Shown here piece after piece: positions 6,378 through 15,644 of a stretch of 33,588 nt of DNA. Location of the stretch: contig JAAZDN010000004.1 of NCBI GenBank assembly GCA_012512805.1, positions 1-33,588 of the forward strand, written 5' to 3'. The DNA comes from Erysipelothrix sp. (GTDB lineage: Bacteria > Bacillota_I > Bacilli_A > Erysipelotrichales > Erysipelotrichaceae). Made by a program: the position numbers and the translations under genes. Below the pieces are notes generated by a model, which made no database searches, was not told the DNA's origin, and saw only the letters and a list, made by a program, of their open reading frames with translations. Every line of letters starts with the position of its first letter. The stretch's first letter is position 1.

Positions 6378-6402
6378 GGCGCCACTGGGTGCCTTTTTTT
6401 AT
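6378..6402 (+). terminator. Terminator of the Abi-like unit
   Basis: GGCGCC (6378-6383), loop ACTG, GGTGCC (6388-6393), then seven T. Six pairs with one G-U. It closes the AT-rich pocket. Confidence 0.8.
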
Positions 6403-6449
6403 TTTTATGTATTATAAAAATAGGAGCATATTAAATGAATGAACGTGAA

Positions 6450-6463
6450 TTGTAAGCACTTTA
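6450..6463 (+). promoter_or_regulatory. LacI/GalR-like operator candidate upstream of mscS-galR-galK
   Basis: TTGTAAGCACTTTA shares TTGTAA-N-C-N-CTT with the TTGTAAACGCTTA site at the galM promoter and has the pseudo-palindromic look of LacI-family operators. Weak on its own. Confidence 0.3.
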
Positions 6464-6513
6464 GGTAAAATGTCACGATATTGACTAAAAATTAACTAAA
6501 AAGATGGTTTTTG

Positions 6514-6553
6514 TGCAATGTTAATTGCAATCAAGGGAATATTAGTCCATAAT
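6514..6553 (+). promoter_or_regulatory. Promoter of mscS-galR-galK with inverted repeat on the -35
   Basis: TTGCAA (6525-6530), 17 bases, CATAAT (6548-6553). The inverted repeat TGCAAT-GTTA-ATTGCA (6514-6529) covers the -35 box, consistent with a regulator site. Confidence 0.5.
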
Positions 6554-6581
6554 AGAATTATATTTGAAGGCAGGTGACTTT

Positions 6582-7400
6582 ATGTTAAATGTAATTTTAG
6601 AGTTTTTGACAAAGAATGATATACTGTCTAAATCTATTGTTTTAATCATAAAACTTGCTATTGTAATGTTCATTGGTTTTATTTTGACACTAATTGTTAA
6701 TAAAGTTCTATTTCGTCACGTAATTGACGGTAAACGTAAACAACAATCAAAGACCATTAAAGCCTTTCTAAATAGTGTGATTAAATTTGGTTTAATGTTC
6801 TTTATGACCTCAATTTTATTACAGGCTGTAGGTGTTGATGTGTATTCATTAGCTGCTGTAGCAGGGATAGGATCTGTTGCCATTGGATTTGGAGCACAGA
6901 CGCTCGTTAAAGACGTCATAAATGGTGCGTTCATTTTAATTGAAGAACAATTTCAAGTCGATGACATGGTGTCAATACAAGGAAAAACGGGTGTTGTTGA
7001 AGTGATAGGACTTCGTACAACAACCTTACGTAATATTGTGAACAATGAAGTGTATATTATTCCAAACAGTCAAATATCAATAGTAACAAATATGACAAAA
7101 GATGTTCAAAAAGTCAGTTTTATTATTCAAGTTGAATATGTTGAAAATTTAAAAGAATTAAACGAAAGAGTCCAAACAGCTGTTTTAAATTTTGCGGATG
7201 ATAAGCGGATCTTATCAAGAATTACAAGTTCTGCATATTATGATTCAAAGCATCCATTTGTAAATATTTTTGTTAGTTGTTCAGTGGTACTTAATGCATC
7301 GATAGGTGTAAAAAATACTTTAAATGATGCAGTAGTAGAGATGATTCATCAATATGATTATAAACAAGCAGTAAAACCAATTATTGTAGAAAATAAGTAA
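6582..7400 (+). CDS. mscS: MscS-family mechanosensitive channel
   Basis: A small-conductance mechanosensitive channel subunit that would open on membrane tension to release solutes in osmotic downshock. Two N-terminal membrane helices (about residues 15-42 and 60-82) are followed by the pore-lining helix with the Ala/Gly-rich stretch VAGIGSVAIGFGAQTLVKD. Then come the beta domain (VDDMVSIQGKTGVVEVIGLRTTTLRN) and a C-terminal alpha/beta domain. The track starts at a TTG; the ATG at 6582 is preferred because AGGTG lies five bases before it. Length is then 272 aa, near E. coli MscS (286). The stop lies 18 bases before galR, suggesting cotranscription, an uncommon pairing. Confidence 0.9.
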   Translation: MLNVILEFLTKNDILSKSIVLIIKLAIVMFIGFILTLIVNKVLFRHVIDGKRKQQSKTIKAFLNSVIKFGLMFFMTSILLQAVGVDVYSLAAVAGIGSVAIGFGAQTLVKDVINGAFILIEEQFQVDDMVSIQGKTGVVEVIGLRTTTLRNIVNNEVYIIPNSQISIVTNMTKDVQKVSFIIQVEYVENLKELNERVQTAVLNFADDKRILSRITSSAYYDSKHPFVNIFVSCSVVLNASIGVKNTLNDAVVEMIHQYDYKQAVKPIIVENK

Positions 7401-7418
7401 GAGTGAGGAGGGTTAGCT

Positions 7419-8411
7419 ATGGCCACAATGCAACAAGTAGCAAAAAAAGCAAAAGTATCCATTGCAACCGTATCTCGGATACTAAATAATGATCGGACAT
7501 TAAACGTTCGTGAGGAAACACGTGCACTTGTATTTCAGGTTGCGAAAGAAATAGGCTACGAACTAAAACCTAAAAAAAGTATAAATAACTTTAGGATTGG
7601 TATCGTCCAATGGATTCCTAGCTATGAAGAAATTCATGATATATACTATCAAGCCATTCGGATGAGCATTGATACATACTGTATCGTAAATGACATTAGA
7701 GTAAAAAAATACTTCAAAGAGAATCTTGAGGATATTTTTCTGGATACAACTTTAAACGGTGTCATATGTATTGGGAAATTTTCAACCTCTCTAGCTGAGA
7801 AAATACACTTACACCATAAAAACGTTATTTTTGTGGACTCGAATCCCGACAGTAGTAAGTATGATGCTGTTGTCAGTGATTTAAAAGATGGTACACGCCA
7901 AGCAATGGATTATTTTGTCAGTAAAAATCATAAGCATATTGGATATATTGGTGGTCGTGAAGTATTAGAGACGAAAAGTGGTAAACAGTTTATTGACCCA
8001 CGTGAAAAAGAATATTTAAACTATATGATTGAACATCATTTAGAAAATGATCAAGCCTTCTATCTAGGCGAATTTACTGCGGAGTTTGGATACAGTGCAA
8101 TGCTAGAATTACTTAAGCTTAATGTTATTCCTACGGCAGTATTATGTGGGAATGACTCCATTGCAGTTGGAGCACTACGTGCACTCAATGAAACAAACAA
8201 TGCTGGGCTTATTTCAATCATTGGCTTTAATGATGTTCCAGATGCAAAGTTCTATTCTCCGCCCTTAACAACAGTTAATATTGACACACGTTCTATGGGA
8301 GAAATTGCGTGCGCAATGTTACTCTCAAAATTTTCCTTAAAGAATGGAACGAATGTGCGCGTAATGTGTAGCGTAAATTTAGTAATTAGAGATTCTGTAT
8401 ATCAAATATAA
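7419..8411 (+). CDS. galR: LacI/GalR-family transcriptional regulator
   Basis: A sugar-responsive repressor. The N-terminal helix-turn-helix and hinge are classic (MQQVAKKAKVSIATVSRILNND, then REETRALVFQVAKEIGYE). A periplasmic-binding-protein-like sensor follows (IGYIGGRE, AVLCGNDSIAVGALRA, IIGFNDVP, PPLTTVNID). The 330-aa length matches the family. GAGGAGGG precedes the ATG. The gene is followed 15 bases later by galactokinase, so galactose or a derivative is the likely effector. Operator-like sites lie upstream of mscS and of galM; whether this protein binds them is inferred. Confidence 0.9.
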   Translation: MATMQQVAKKAKVSIATVSRILNNDRTLNVREETRALVFQVAKEIGYELKPKKSINNFRIGIVQWIPSYEEIHDIYYQAIRMSIDTYCIVNDIRVKKYFKENLEDIFLDTTLNGVICIGKFSTSLAEKIHLHHKNVIFVDSNPDSSKYDAVVSDLKDGTRQAMDYFVSKNHKHIGYIGGREVLETKSGKQFIDPREKEYLNYMIEHHLENDQAFYLGEFTAEFGYSAMLELLKLNVIPTAVLCGNDSIAVGALRALNETNNAGLISIIGFNDVPDAKFYSPPLTTVNIDTRSMGEIACAMLLSKFSLKNGTNVRVMCSVNLVIRDSVYQI

Positions 8412-8426
8412 AAAGGAGATCAAGAT

Positions 8427-9584
8427 ATGAATCTAAAACAAGTGTTTAATGAAGTATTTAATAGTGAAGTCTCAAATGAGTATTTTTCACCAGGACGCAT
8501 TAATCTAATTGGTGAGCATATTGATTATAGTGGTGGAGTTGTCTTACCCTGTGCAATTAGTATTGGTACTACGGTCTTAACAAGTGTACGACCTGATTTG
8601 AAACTTAAGTTTTATTCGCATAATATGCCAGATATCGGAATTATTGAAATTGACTTGAATGATTTAGAATTTAAAGAAGTGGATAATTGGACAAATTATC
8701 CAAAAGGGATTTTTAAATTACTAAAGGATCAAGGATATAATTTTGATCATGGTTTGAATATTTTATTTTCGGGCAATATTCCATATGGATCAGGTTTATC
8801 GAGCTCTGCATCAATATTAATGGCAACAGCATTTCTAGTGAATGATATTTATAATTTAAACATTGAACTCATTGATTTGGTTAAACTTACACGTAAAGTT
8901 GAAAACGAATATATTGGAGTAAGTACTGGGATTATGGATCAGTTTGCGATTGGCTTTGGTAAATATGCGCATGCAATTTTATTAAATACGAATAGTTTGG
9001 ACTATACATATCTTCCACTTGATTTAAAAGATAATGACATTGTTATTATGAATACTAATAAAAAACGAGGACTTGCTGATTCAGCATACAATGAACGTAA
9101 GGCATCGTGTGATCGTGCCCTTGAAATTTTACAAGAAGTATATCCAGTAGAATATTTATGTGATCTATCTCTCGATCAATTAATGGATCAAAAAGATCGC
9201 TTACAAGAGGGAGATCTTTATGATCGGGCCTATCATGCTATTGATGAAAACGAACGAACAAAAAAAGCGGCATCAGCACTTCAAAATGGTGATCTTGAAT
9301 TGTTTGGACACTATCTAAATGCAAGTCATGATTCACTACGTGATAAGTATGAAGTAACGGGATTTGAACTTGACACCTTACAAGATCGAGCGATAAGTAT
9401 TGATGGATGTCTAGGTGCTCGTGTAACAGGAGCGGGCTTTGGTGGCTGTGCCATTGCGATTGTTAAGCGTGATCAAGTAGAGCACTTTATTGAAGATGTC
9501 TCACAACATTATTTAGAAAAGGTTGGCTATGCAGCGGACTTCTATGTTGCCCAAACTGGAAATGGAACACATCGCGTAAATTAA
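8427..9584 (+). CDS. galK: Galactokinase
   Basis: Phosphorylates alpha-D-galactose with ATP to galactose 1-phosphate, the first committed Leloir step. All GHMP-kinase motifs are visible: the galactose-binding signature SPGRINLIGEHIDYSGG (about residues 21-37), the phosphate loop GNIPYGSGLSSSAS, catalytic Asp in GIMDQFAIGFG, and the C-terminal GARVTGAGFGGCAI. At 385 aa it is full length. AAAGGAG supports the start. It is cotranscribed with galR. galT and galE do not follow; the gene is closed by a strong bidirectional terminator, so the rest of the pathway must lie elsewhere. Confidence 0.96.
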   Translation: MNLKQVFNEVFNSEVSNEYFSPGRINLIGEHIDYSGGVVLPCAISIGTTVLTSVRPDLKLKFYSHNMPDIGIIEIDLNDLEFKEVDNWTNYPKGIFKLLKDQGYNFDHGLNILFSGNIPYGSGLSSSASILMATAFLVNDIYNLNIELIDLVKLTRKVENEYIGVSTGIMDQFAIGFGKYAHAILLNTNSLDYTYLPLDLKDNDIVIMNTNKKRGLADSAYNERKASCDRALEILQEVYPVEYLCDLSLDQLMDQKDRLQEGDLYDRAYHAIDENERTKKAASALQNGDLELFGHYLNASHDSLRDKYEVTGFELDTLQDRAISIDGCLGARVTGAGFGGCAIAIVKRDQVEHFIEDVSQHYLEKVGYAADFYVAQTGNGTHRVN

Positions 9585-9589
9585 GATTA

Positions 9590-9631
9590 AAAAAGAAGAA
9601 TTGCATGATTGATCATGTGGTTCTTCTTTTT
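9590..9631. terminator. Bidirectional terminator between galK and galM
   Basis: AAAAAGAAGAATTGCATGA (9590-9608), loop TTGA, and the complementary arm 9613-9631: 19 pairs including three G-U. A-rich and T-rich ends make it work in both directions. Confidence 0.88.
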
Positions 9632-9637
9632 ACTATA

Positions 9638-10639
9638 TTAATTTTTTGAAATGCGGAAAATCGTATACGTTGTAAATAACTCATCAGCTGCCTTAAGTGG
9701 TGACTTTAGCCAAGGCATGTTGACGCTGTTTGGAGCAAATTGTGTTTCAAAGGCTATTCCTCCATGCTTAGGATAGGAAATACCACCCTTACCTTTTAAT
9801 GGCTCAGGAAAGTGATTCGCTGTATAAACGTGCATTGAGTTTTGATCAGAAAGTATTTCAAGCGTAATATTTGTTTGATCACTATGTAAGCTCGCAAGTA
9901 AATGATTATCCTGATAATTAATAAGATAGTTATTATCAATACCCTGCGTTCTGATGATTTCAGCATAGTTTTGTTTAAGTTGTGTACCAAGATCGATAAC
10001 TCTTGTGAAATCATAGGGAGTATCTTTTACGTTTAAGATTTCCTTAGTAGGATAGTTATCCTTATTATTTGGCATATAATGATCTGCGTGAATAAAGAGT
10101 GTGTGATCATAAATTGTGGAATAATCGTGTCCATTTAAATTAAAATAACTATGGTTACATAAATTTATAATCGTATCCTGATCACTTACAGCTTCATAAG
10201 ATACTTTTAAATCATAGCCATTGAGTTCATAAATGACTTTTACAGATAAGTTTCCAGGAAATCCATCAGATAGACTTAAGATCCGTGTTGTTAAGATGAC
10301 TTTATTGTCTTCTTTATATCCATCAAAGAGTCGTTTTGCTAATCCGTTACTTCCAGAATGAAGGTTATTATTCCCATCATTTTTTTCTAATTGATATGTT
10401 TTATTTGCAATCGTAATTTCAGCATTTTCAATACGGTTCGCATTACGTCCAATGACAACACCATGGTTGCCTGGATTTGTAAAATAGTCCTTTAGATTGT
10501 CGTATCCCAAAACAATATCCAAAGGGTTCATCTCGTCTTTTACAATTAATTTAAAGATGGCAGCTCCTATGCTACCAATTTCTACGTGTAAAAATTCATT
10601 TTCTAGCGTAAATATTTGAATATCTGATATTTTTTTCAT
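9638..10639 (-). CDS. galM: Aldose 1-epimerase (galactose mutarotase)
   Basis: Interconverts beta- and alpha-D-galactose so that galactokinase receives its alpha substrate. The catalytic acid/base pair is present: His in NLCNHSYFNLNGH (about residue 170) and Glu in GIAFETQFAPNSVN (about 295). VVIGRNANRIENA and NDGNNNLHSGSNGL are also typical of the family. Length 333 aa is normal. AGGTG six bases before the ATG supports the start. It is convergent with galK and has its own promoter carrying a LacI-type operator, so it is probably induced with galK. Confidence 0.94.
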   Translation of the reverse strand: MKKISDIQIFTLENEFLHVEIGSIGAAIFKLIVKDEMNPLDIVLGYDNLKDYFTNPGNHGVVIGRNANRIENAEITIANKTYQLEKNDGNNNLHSGSNGLAKRLFDGYKEDNKVILTTRILSLSDGFPGNLSVKVIYELNGYDLKVSYEAVSDQDTIINLCNHSYFNLNGHDYSTIYDHTLFIHADHYMPNNKDNYPTKEILNVKDTPYDFTRVIDLGTQLKQNYAEIIRTQGIDNNYLINYQDNHLLASLHSDQTNITLEILSDQNSMHVYTANHFPEPLKGKGGISYPKHGGIAFETQFAPNSVNMPWLKSPLKAADELFTTYTIFRISKN

Positions 10640-10657
10640 CGGTTACACCTCACTACT

Positions 10658-10704
10658 ATTATACGCTATTTTAGCCAATTAGCGCTACCTAATAAGCGTT
10701 TACA
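10658..10704 (-). promoter_or_regulatory. galM promoter region with LacI-family operator
   Basis: On the minus strand TATAAT lies at 10658-10663; no good -35 is present at 17 bases (AGCGCT). The pseudo-palindrome TGTAAACGCTTA (10693-10704) resembles GalR/CcpA sites and differs from the cre consensus in two places. Both GalR and CcpA are possible binders. Confidence 0.5.
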
Positions 10705-10708
10705 ACAG

Positions 10709-10730
10709 TGAGTTAGCAAAGACTAACTCA
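10709..10730. repeat. Perfect inverted repeat between galM and PFOR genes
   Basis: TGAGTTAG-CAAAGA-CTAACTCA: 8-bp arms with a six-base centre. No T-tail, so it is more likely a protein site than a terminator. The inner 5-6-5 spacing is that of Crp/Fnr sites. Confidence 0.6.
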
Positions 10731-10835
10731 TAAGTCAATCAATAATGCAAATAAAATGCTCAATATTTCACAATTTTTCTTTTATTAATGCATTTAATAC
10801 AGTATAATGGACTATATATACTTAGGAGGTTTATA

Positions 10836-13800
10836 ATGACAAGAAAATTTATGTCTATGGATGGAAATACAGCCGCAGCACATGTTGCATATATGTTTAC
10901 TGACGTTGCTGGAATTTATCCAATTACGCCATCATCAACGATGGCAGAACTTGTTGATGAGTGGGCATCACAAGGTCGCAGAAATATCTTTGAATCTGTT
11001 GTTAATGTTGTTCAATTACAATCTGAAGCAGGAGCAGCAGGAACAGTTCATGGTGCTTTACAAGCTGGAACCTTAGCGACTACTTTTACGGCATCTCAAG
11101 GATTACTCTTGATGATTCCAAATATCTACAAATGGGTTGGTGAAATGTTACCAGCTGTACTTCACGTTTCTGCACGTTCTATCGCAACACGCGCGCTTTC
11201 TATCTTTGGTGATCACCAAGATATTTATGCAGTACGTCAAACGGGAGTTACAATGTTATCTTCTCATTCAGTACAAGAAGCAATGGACTTAGCAGGAATT
11301 GCACACTTAACTGCAATTAAAGCATCCGTTCCAGTCTTACATTTCTTTGATGGATTTAGAACATCACATGAAATTCAAAAGATTGAAGTGTTAGAAAAAG
11401 AAGATCTTCTACCATTACTTGATCAAGATAAAGTGCGTCATTTCCGTGATCGTGCATTAAATCCACATGGAAATGCAGTCACGCGTGGTGGGGCTGAAAA
11501 TGATGATATTTACTTCCAAGGACGCGAAGCACAAAATACTCATTATAATCAAGTTGAAGATATCGTTGCGGATTATATGCAAGAAATTTCAAAAATTACA
11601 GGACGTAACTATGCACCATTTACGTATTATGGAGCAGAAGATGCAACACGTATTATTGTTGCGATGGGCTCTGTTACAGAAACAATTCATGAAGTTGTCG
11701 ATGACTTAAACGCTAAGGGTGAAAAAGTTGGGATGATTAAAGTTCATTTATACCGTCCATTCTCAGCGAAGTATCTTAAGGCAGTATTACCTGAAAGTGT
11801 AACTCAGGTTGCGGTTTTAGATCGTACAAAAGAACAAGGATCACACGAACCCCTTTATCTTGACGTTGTTGCGGAATTATCTGGATATCAAAATGTTAAG
11901 AAAATTGTTGGTGGACGTTATGGTTTATCTTCAAAAGATACACAACCACGTGATATTAAAGCAGTATTTGATCACCTTCTAAAAGAAGATGCACATACTG
12001 GATTTACAATTAGTATTGTAGATGATGTCTCTAATTTATCACTACCAAGTGATAAGGAATATGATGTTGCACATAATTATACATCATGCTTATTCTATGG
12101 TTTAGGATCTGATGGAACTGTCTCAGCAAATAAAAACTCAATTAAGATCATCGGGGATCATACGGATCTTTATTCACAAGCATACTTTGCATATGATAGT
12201 AAAAAAGCGGGTGGGGCAACACGTTCTCACTTACGTTTTGGTGATGATATTATTCGTTCAACATATTATGTTGATCAGGCAGACTTTATTTCTTGCTCAC
12301 ACGATGCCTATCTTCTAAAATATGATATGGTTAAACAATTAAAACCAGGTGGAACCTTCTTATTAAGTACTACTTTTGCACCTGAAGAAATTGAAATGCG
12401 TTTACCAAATAAATTTAAGAAACAATTAGCTGATAAAAATGCGAAATTATTCATTATTAATGCAACTGAACTTGCTGAAGGTATTGGCATGGGACGTCGT
12501 ACAAACACGATTCTACAATCAAGCTTCTTTGCTTTAAATGAAGACATTATGCCATATAAGGATGCTCTAACATATATGAAGGAAGCTGCAACAAAGACCT
12601 ACAGTTCTAAAGGTCAAGAGATCGTTGATGCGAACCATCGCGCAATTGACTTAGGAAAAGAAGGATTAGTTGAAGTTGAAGTTAAAGCAGAATGGCAAGA
12701 CCTTGTTGTCGTGAAGCCAAAGGCTACTGGTGATGACTACTTTGATAACTTTGTTACTGAAATCAATAATCTTAATGGTTATGAATTACCAGTTTCAGCG
12801 TTTATGAACAATGATGTTCTTGATGGATCACTACGTAATAACGTATCCTTTGATGAACACCGTCAAATTGCGACACAGGTTCCAAAATGGATTCCTGAAA
12901 ACTGTATTCAATGTGGATTCTGTTCATTCGTATGTCCACATGCTACAATTAGAACCTTCTTATTAACGAAGGAAGAATTGGATAATGCTCCTCAAGAATT
13001 TGTAGAAACATTAAAACCAATGGGACCTAACTTAGAAGATCTTTATTACCGAGTTCAAGTATCACCTGATAACTGTGTTGGATGTTCACTCTGTGCAACA
13101 GAATGTCCAGGTAAGGGTGGTAAGAAAGCCTTAGTGATGGTTGATGTGAACGAACAAATGCATGAAGCACCACTTGCGAACTACTTATATAAAGAAACTG
13201 AATATAAATCTGATAAATTCAGTACAGATACAATTAAAGGAACACAATTCCTTAAACCATACTTTGAAGTCAGTGCAGCATGTGCTGGATGTGGAGAAAC
13301 ACCGTACTATCGTTTAGCGTCACAATTATTCGGTCGTGATATGCTTATTGCGAATGCAACAGGTTGTTCATCTATTTATTGTGGATCAACGCCATCATCA
13401 GTCTTTATTAAAGATGAAAATGATGAAGGTATTGCATGGGCAAACTCATTATTTGAAGATAATGCTGAATTTGGATTTGGTATGCAAGTTGCTCAAGAAG
13501 TTAAGTCAACACGCATTGTATCAATATTAGAAGATGCAAGAGCAGAAGTAGAACCTGAACTTGCGGACATTATTGACAAGTACTTAGCGGTTAAGGGTGA
13601 TCGTATTGAAGAACGCTTCTTAGTTAAAGATTTAATTTCATTAACTGAAGCGAGTTCATCTGAAAAAGTGAAAGAAATTCTTGAATTTGAAAATGACCTT
13701 ATCTCTAAATCAGTATGGATTATTGGTGGAGATGGTTGGTCATATGATATTGGATATGGTGGATTAGACCATGTTCTTGCGAACCGACTTAATGTCAATG

Positions 13801-14345
13801 TTTTAATTCTTGATACTGAAGTATACTCTAATACGGGTGGTCAATCTTCTAAATCATCTGCAGCAGCATCAATTGCGAAATTTGCGGCAGCTGGTAAGGA
13901 TGTAGCGAAGAAGGATATTGGACAAATTATGATGACCTATGGTCATGTGTATGTGGCTTCTATTTCAATGGGAGCAAACCGTATGCAAACGATTAAGGCA
14001 CTTAAAGAAGCAGAAGCTTATGATGGTCCATCATTAATTGTTGCATATTCACCATGTGTTGAACACGGAATCAAAGGTGGACTTGCAAATCATCAACAAC
14101 GTCAAAAAGATGCAGTATCATCAGGATACTGGACACTTTACCGTTATAATCCTGAATTAGATCAACCATTAACAATTGACTCTAAGGCTCCGGACTTTGA
14201 TACATACCAAGATTTCTTACTTGAAGAACGTCGCTATTCAGCATTAACAACAGTCAATCCTGATCACGCACAAGACTTATTTGCGAAATCAAGACTGGAT
14301 GCAGAAGCTCGATACAATCGTTTGAAACATCTTGCAGAATACTAA
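10836..14345 (+). CDS. nifJ: Pyruvate:ferredoxin (flavodoxin) oxidoreductase
   Basis: Oxidises pyruvate with CoA to acetyl-CoA, CO2 and reduced ferredoxin or flavodoxin; an oxygen-sensitive enzyme of anaerobic carbon flow. The single-chain fused form has all domains in order: domain I with GIYPITPSSTMAE near the N-terminus, domain II (IVAMGSVTETIHE), domain III with TRSHLRFGDD, a two-cluster ferredoxin domain (CIQCGFCSFVCPH and CVGCSLCATECPG), a proximal cluster start CAGCGETPYYR, and the TPP domain (GGDGWSYDIGYGGLDHV, YSNTGGQSSKSS). The track's 10788 start is too early: AGGAGGT lies six bases before the ATG at 10836, giving 1169 aa. A TATAAT box is at 10803-10808 with a poor -35, which suggests an activator. 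Confidence 0.96.
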   Translation: MTRKFMSMDGNTAAAHVAYMFTDVAGIYPITPSSTMAELVDEWASQGRRNIFESVVNVVQLQSEAGAAGTVHGALQAGTLATTFTASQGLLLMIPNIYKWVGEMLPAVLHVSARSIATRALSIFGDHQDIYAVRQTGVTMLSSHSVQEAMDLAGIAHLTAIKASVPVLHFFDGFRTSHEIQKIEVLEKEDLLPLLDQDKVRHFRDRALNPHGNAVTRGGAENDDIYFQGREAQNTHYNQVEDIVADYMQEISKITGRNYAPFTYYGAEDATRIIVAMGSVTETIHEVVDDLNAKGEKVGMIKVHLYRPFSAKYLKAVLPESVTQVAVLDRTKEQGSHEPLYLDVVAELSGYQNVKKIVGGRYGLSSKDTQPRDIKAVFDHLLKEDAHTGFTISIVDDVSNLSLPSDKEYDVAHNYTSCLFYGLGSDGTVSANKNSIKIIGDHTDLYSQAYFAYDSKKAGGATRSHLRFGDDIIRSTYYVDQADFISCSHDAYLLKYDMVKQLKPGGTFLLSTTFAPEEIEMRLPNKFKKQLADKNAKLFIINATELAEGIGMGRRTNTILQSSFFALNEDIMPYKDALTYMKEAATKTYSSKGQEIVDANHRAIDLGKEGLVEVEVKAEWQDLVVVKPKATGDDYFDNFVTEINNLNGYELPVSAFMNNDVLDGSLRNNVSFDEHRQIATQVPKWIPENCIQCGFCSFVCPHATIRTFLLTKEELDNAPQEFVETLKPMGPNLEDLYYRVQVSPDNCVGCSLCATECPGKGGKKALVMVDVNEQMHEAPLANYLYKETEYKSDKFSTDTIKGTQFLKPYFEVSAACAGCGETPYYRLASQLFGRDMLIANATGCSSIYCGSTPSSVFIKDENDEGIAWANSLFEDNAEFGFGMQVAQEVKSTRIVSILEDARAEVEPELADIIDKYLAVKGDRIEERFLVKDLISLTEASSSEKVKEILEFENDLISKSVWIIGGDGWSYDIGYGGLDHVLANRLNVNVLILDTEVYSNTGGQSSKSSAAASIAKFAAAGKDVAKKDIGQIMMTYGHVYVASISMGANRMQTIKALKEAEAYDGPSLIVAYSPCVEHGIKGGLANHQQRQKDAVSSGYWTLYRYNPELDQPLTIDSKAPDFDTYQDFLLEERRYSALTTVNPDHAQDLFAKSRLDAEARYNRLKHLAEY

Positions 14346-14349
14346 GCAG

Positions 14350-14382
14350 AACTACACTAGAAATAGTGTAGTTTTTCTTTTT
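14350..14382 (+). terminator. Terminator after PFOR gene
   Basis: AACTACACTA (14350-14359), GAAA tetraloop, TAGTGTAGTT (14364-14373), then TTTCTTTTT. Perfect 10-bp stem. Confidence 0.93.
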
Positions 14383-14386
14383 AAGT

Positions 14387-14415
14387 TTGTAAAAAAATGG
14401 TTTTTTAAATATAAT
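14387..14415 (+). promoter_or_regulatory. Promoter of the GT4-recX-yhaM run
   Basis: TTGTAA (14387-14392), 17 bases, TATAAT (14410-14415), 29 bases before the ATG. Confidence 0.65.
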
Positions 14416-14444
14416 ATAAGGTAAGAAATGAAAAGAGGTTGTAT

Positions 14445-15644
14445 ATGCGAGTAGGAATATTTACTGAAACATTTACACCGGATATTAACGGTGTTGTAAC
14501 TTCAGTTGTAGCTTTAAAAAAGGCATTAGAAAATCATGGTCACGAGGTATATATTGTTACCAATCATTCAAATGTAATTAAAACGGTTTATGAAGTTGAG
14601 GATCGTATTTTAAGACTACCTGGTGTTAAACTCGGATTTTTATATGGCTACAACGTGAGCAGTCCGATTCAAATTCAAGCAACAAAATTAATTAAAAGTT
14701 GGGATTTAGATATTATTCATATTCAGCAAGAATTTGGTATTGGAACATACGGCCGCTATTTAGCATCTCGCTGGGAGATACCACTTTTAAACACGTATCA
14801 TACAACATATGAAGACTATACTCATTATGTAAATCCATTGGATGTAGAATTTATTAGTAGTTTTTCAAAAAAAGTGATTGAACTGTATAGTAAGTCATTT
14901 ACAAAACGGAGTAATATTATTATTACGCCAAGTCAAAAGACTAAAGACATGTTAGTTGGATACAAGATTGATAAGGTTATTAATGTCATTCCAACAGGAC
15001 TAGATCTAGAAAGTTTTTCTCGTCAAAATATGAATCCAGAAATCGTGAATTCAATTAGAGAAAAACATGGAATTAGTAAGGATGACATTTTATTTACATA
15101 CGTAGGGCGTATTGCCCAAGAGAAGAGTATTGATATGATCATTGATGCTTTTGAACTTTTAAATGAAGAAGATACAAAGGCACGTCTTCTCATCGTTGGT
15201 GGCGGTCCTGATTTAGAAATGTTAAGAAAAGATGTAGAAAACCGAAACCTCACACACATTGTTCAATTTGAGGGACAAGTAAGCAGTGATCAAGTAGCGC
15301 ATTACTATCATACTGCTCAAGCCTTCATTAGTGCCTCAACATCAGAAACGCAAGGATTAACGTATATCGAAGCATTGGCCTCAGGTATTCCAATTTTTGC
15401 ACGCAAAGATGAGGTCTTAGATCACATCGTACGCGATCGAGAAAATGGCTTCTACTTTGATGATAGTAAGCACCTTGCAGAAGTAATTACACAATATATA
15501 AGTCAGCCAGAACGTCATGCAGCGATAGGTGAGAAAGCACTCGAAACAAGTCAAGTGTATAGTTTGGATAACTATTATGACAACATCATAAAGACATATC
15601 GTGAAGCCATAGAAATTGAAGAATATGAAAATAGTATCGATTAA
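14445..15644 (+). CDS. GT4-family glycosyltransferase (diacylglycerol glucosyltransferase-like)
   Basis: A GT-B fold retaining glycosyltransferase using a nucleotide sugar. The N-terminus MRVGIFTETFTPDINGVVTS and the segment NTYHTTYEDYTHYV are characteristic of the 1,2-diacylglycerol 3-glucosyltransferase branch that makes membrane glycolipids. The donor-site EX7E-type segment is SETQGLTYIEALASGIP (about residue 305). The track starts at TTG; the ATG at 14445 follows AAGAGG and gives 399 aa, normal for the family. No membrane helices; a peripheral membrane enzyme is expected. Its 3' end overlaps recX by 20 bases. Acceptor identity is inferred from likeness only. Confidence 0.85.
   Translation: MRVGIFTETFTPDINGVVTSVVALKKALENHGHEVYIVTNHSNVIKTVYEVEDRILRLPGVKLGFLYGYNVSSPIQIQATKLIKSWDLDIIHIQQEFGIGTYGRYLASRWEIPLLNTYHTTYEDYTHYVNPLDVEFISSFSKKVIELYSKSFTKRSNIIITPSQKTKDMLVGYKIDKVINVIPTGLDLESFSRQNMNPEIVNSIREKHGISKDDILFTYVGRIAQEKSIDMIIDAFELLNEEDTKARLLIVGGGPDLEMLRKDVENRNLTHIVQFEGQVSSDQVAHYYHTAQAFISASTSETQGLTYIEALASGIPIFARKDEVLDHIVRDRENGFYFDDSKHLAEVITQYISQPERHAAIGEKALETSQVYSLDNYYDNIIKTYREAIEIEEYENSID

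Noticed and set aside
5004-6384. AGGCGCCA shared by the tRNA-Asn 3' end (5004-5011) and 6377-6384, as possible att sites
   Set aside because: Only eight bases, the second copy is part of a terminator stem, and tRNA-Glu lies between; chance is a sufficient explanation.
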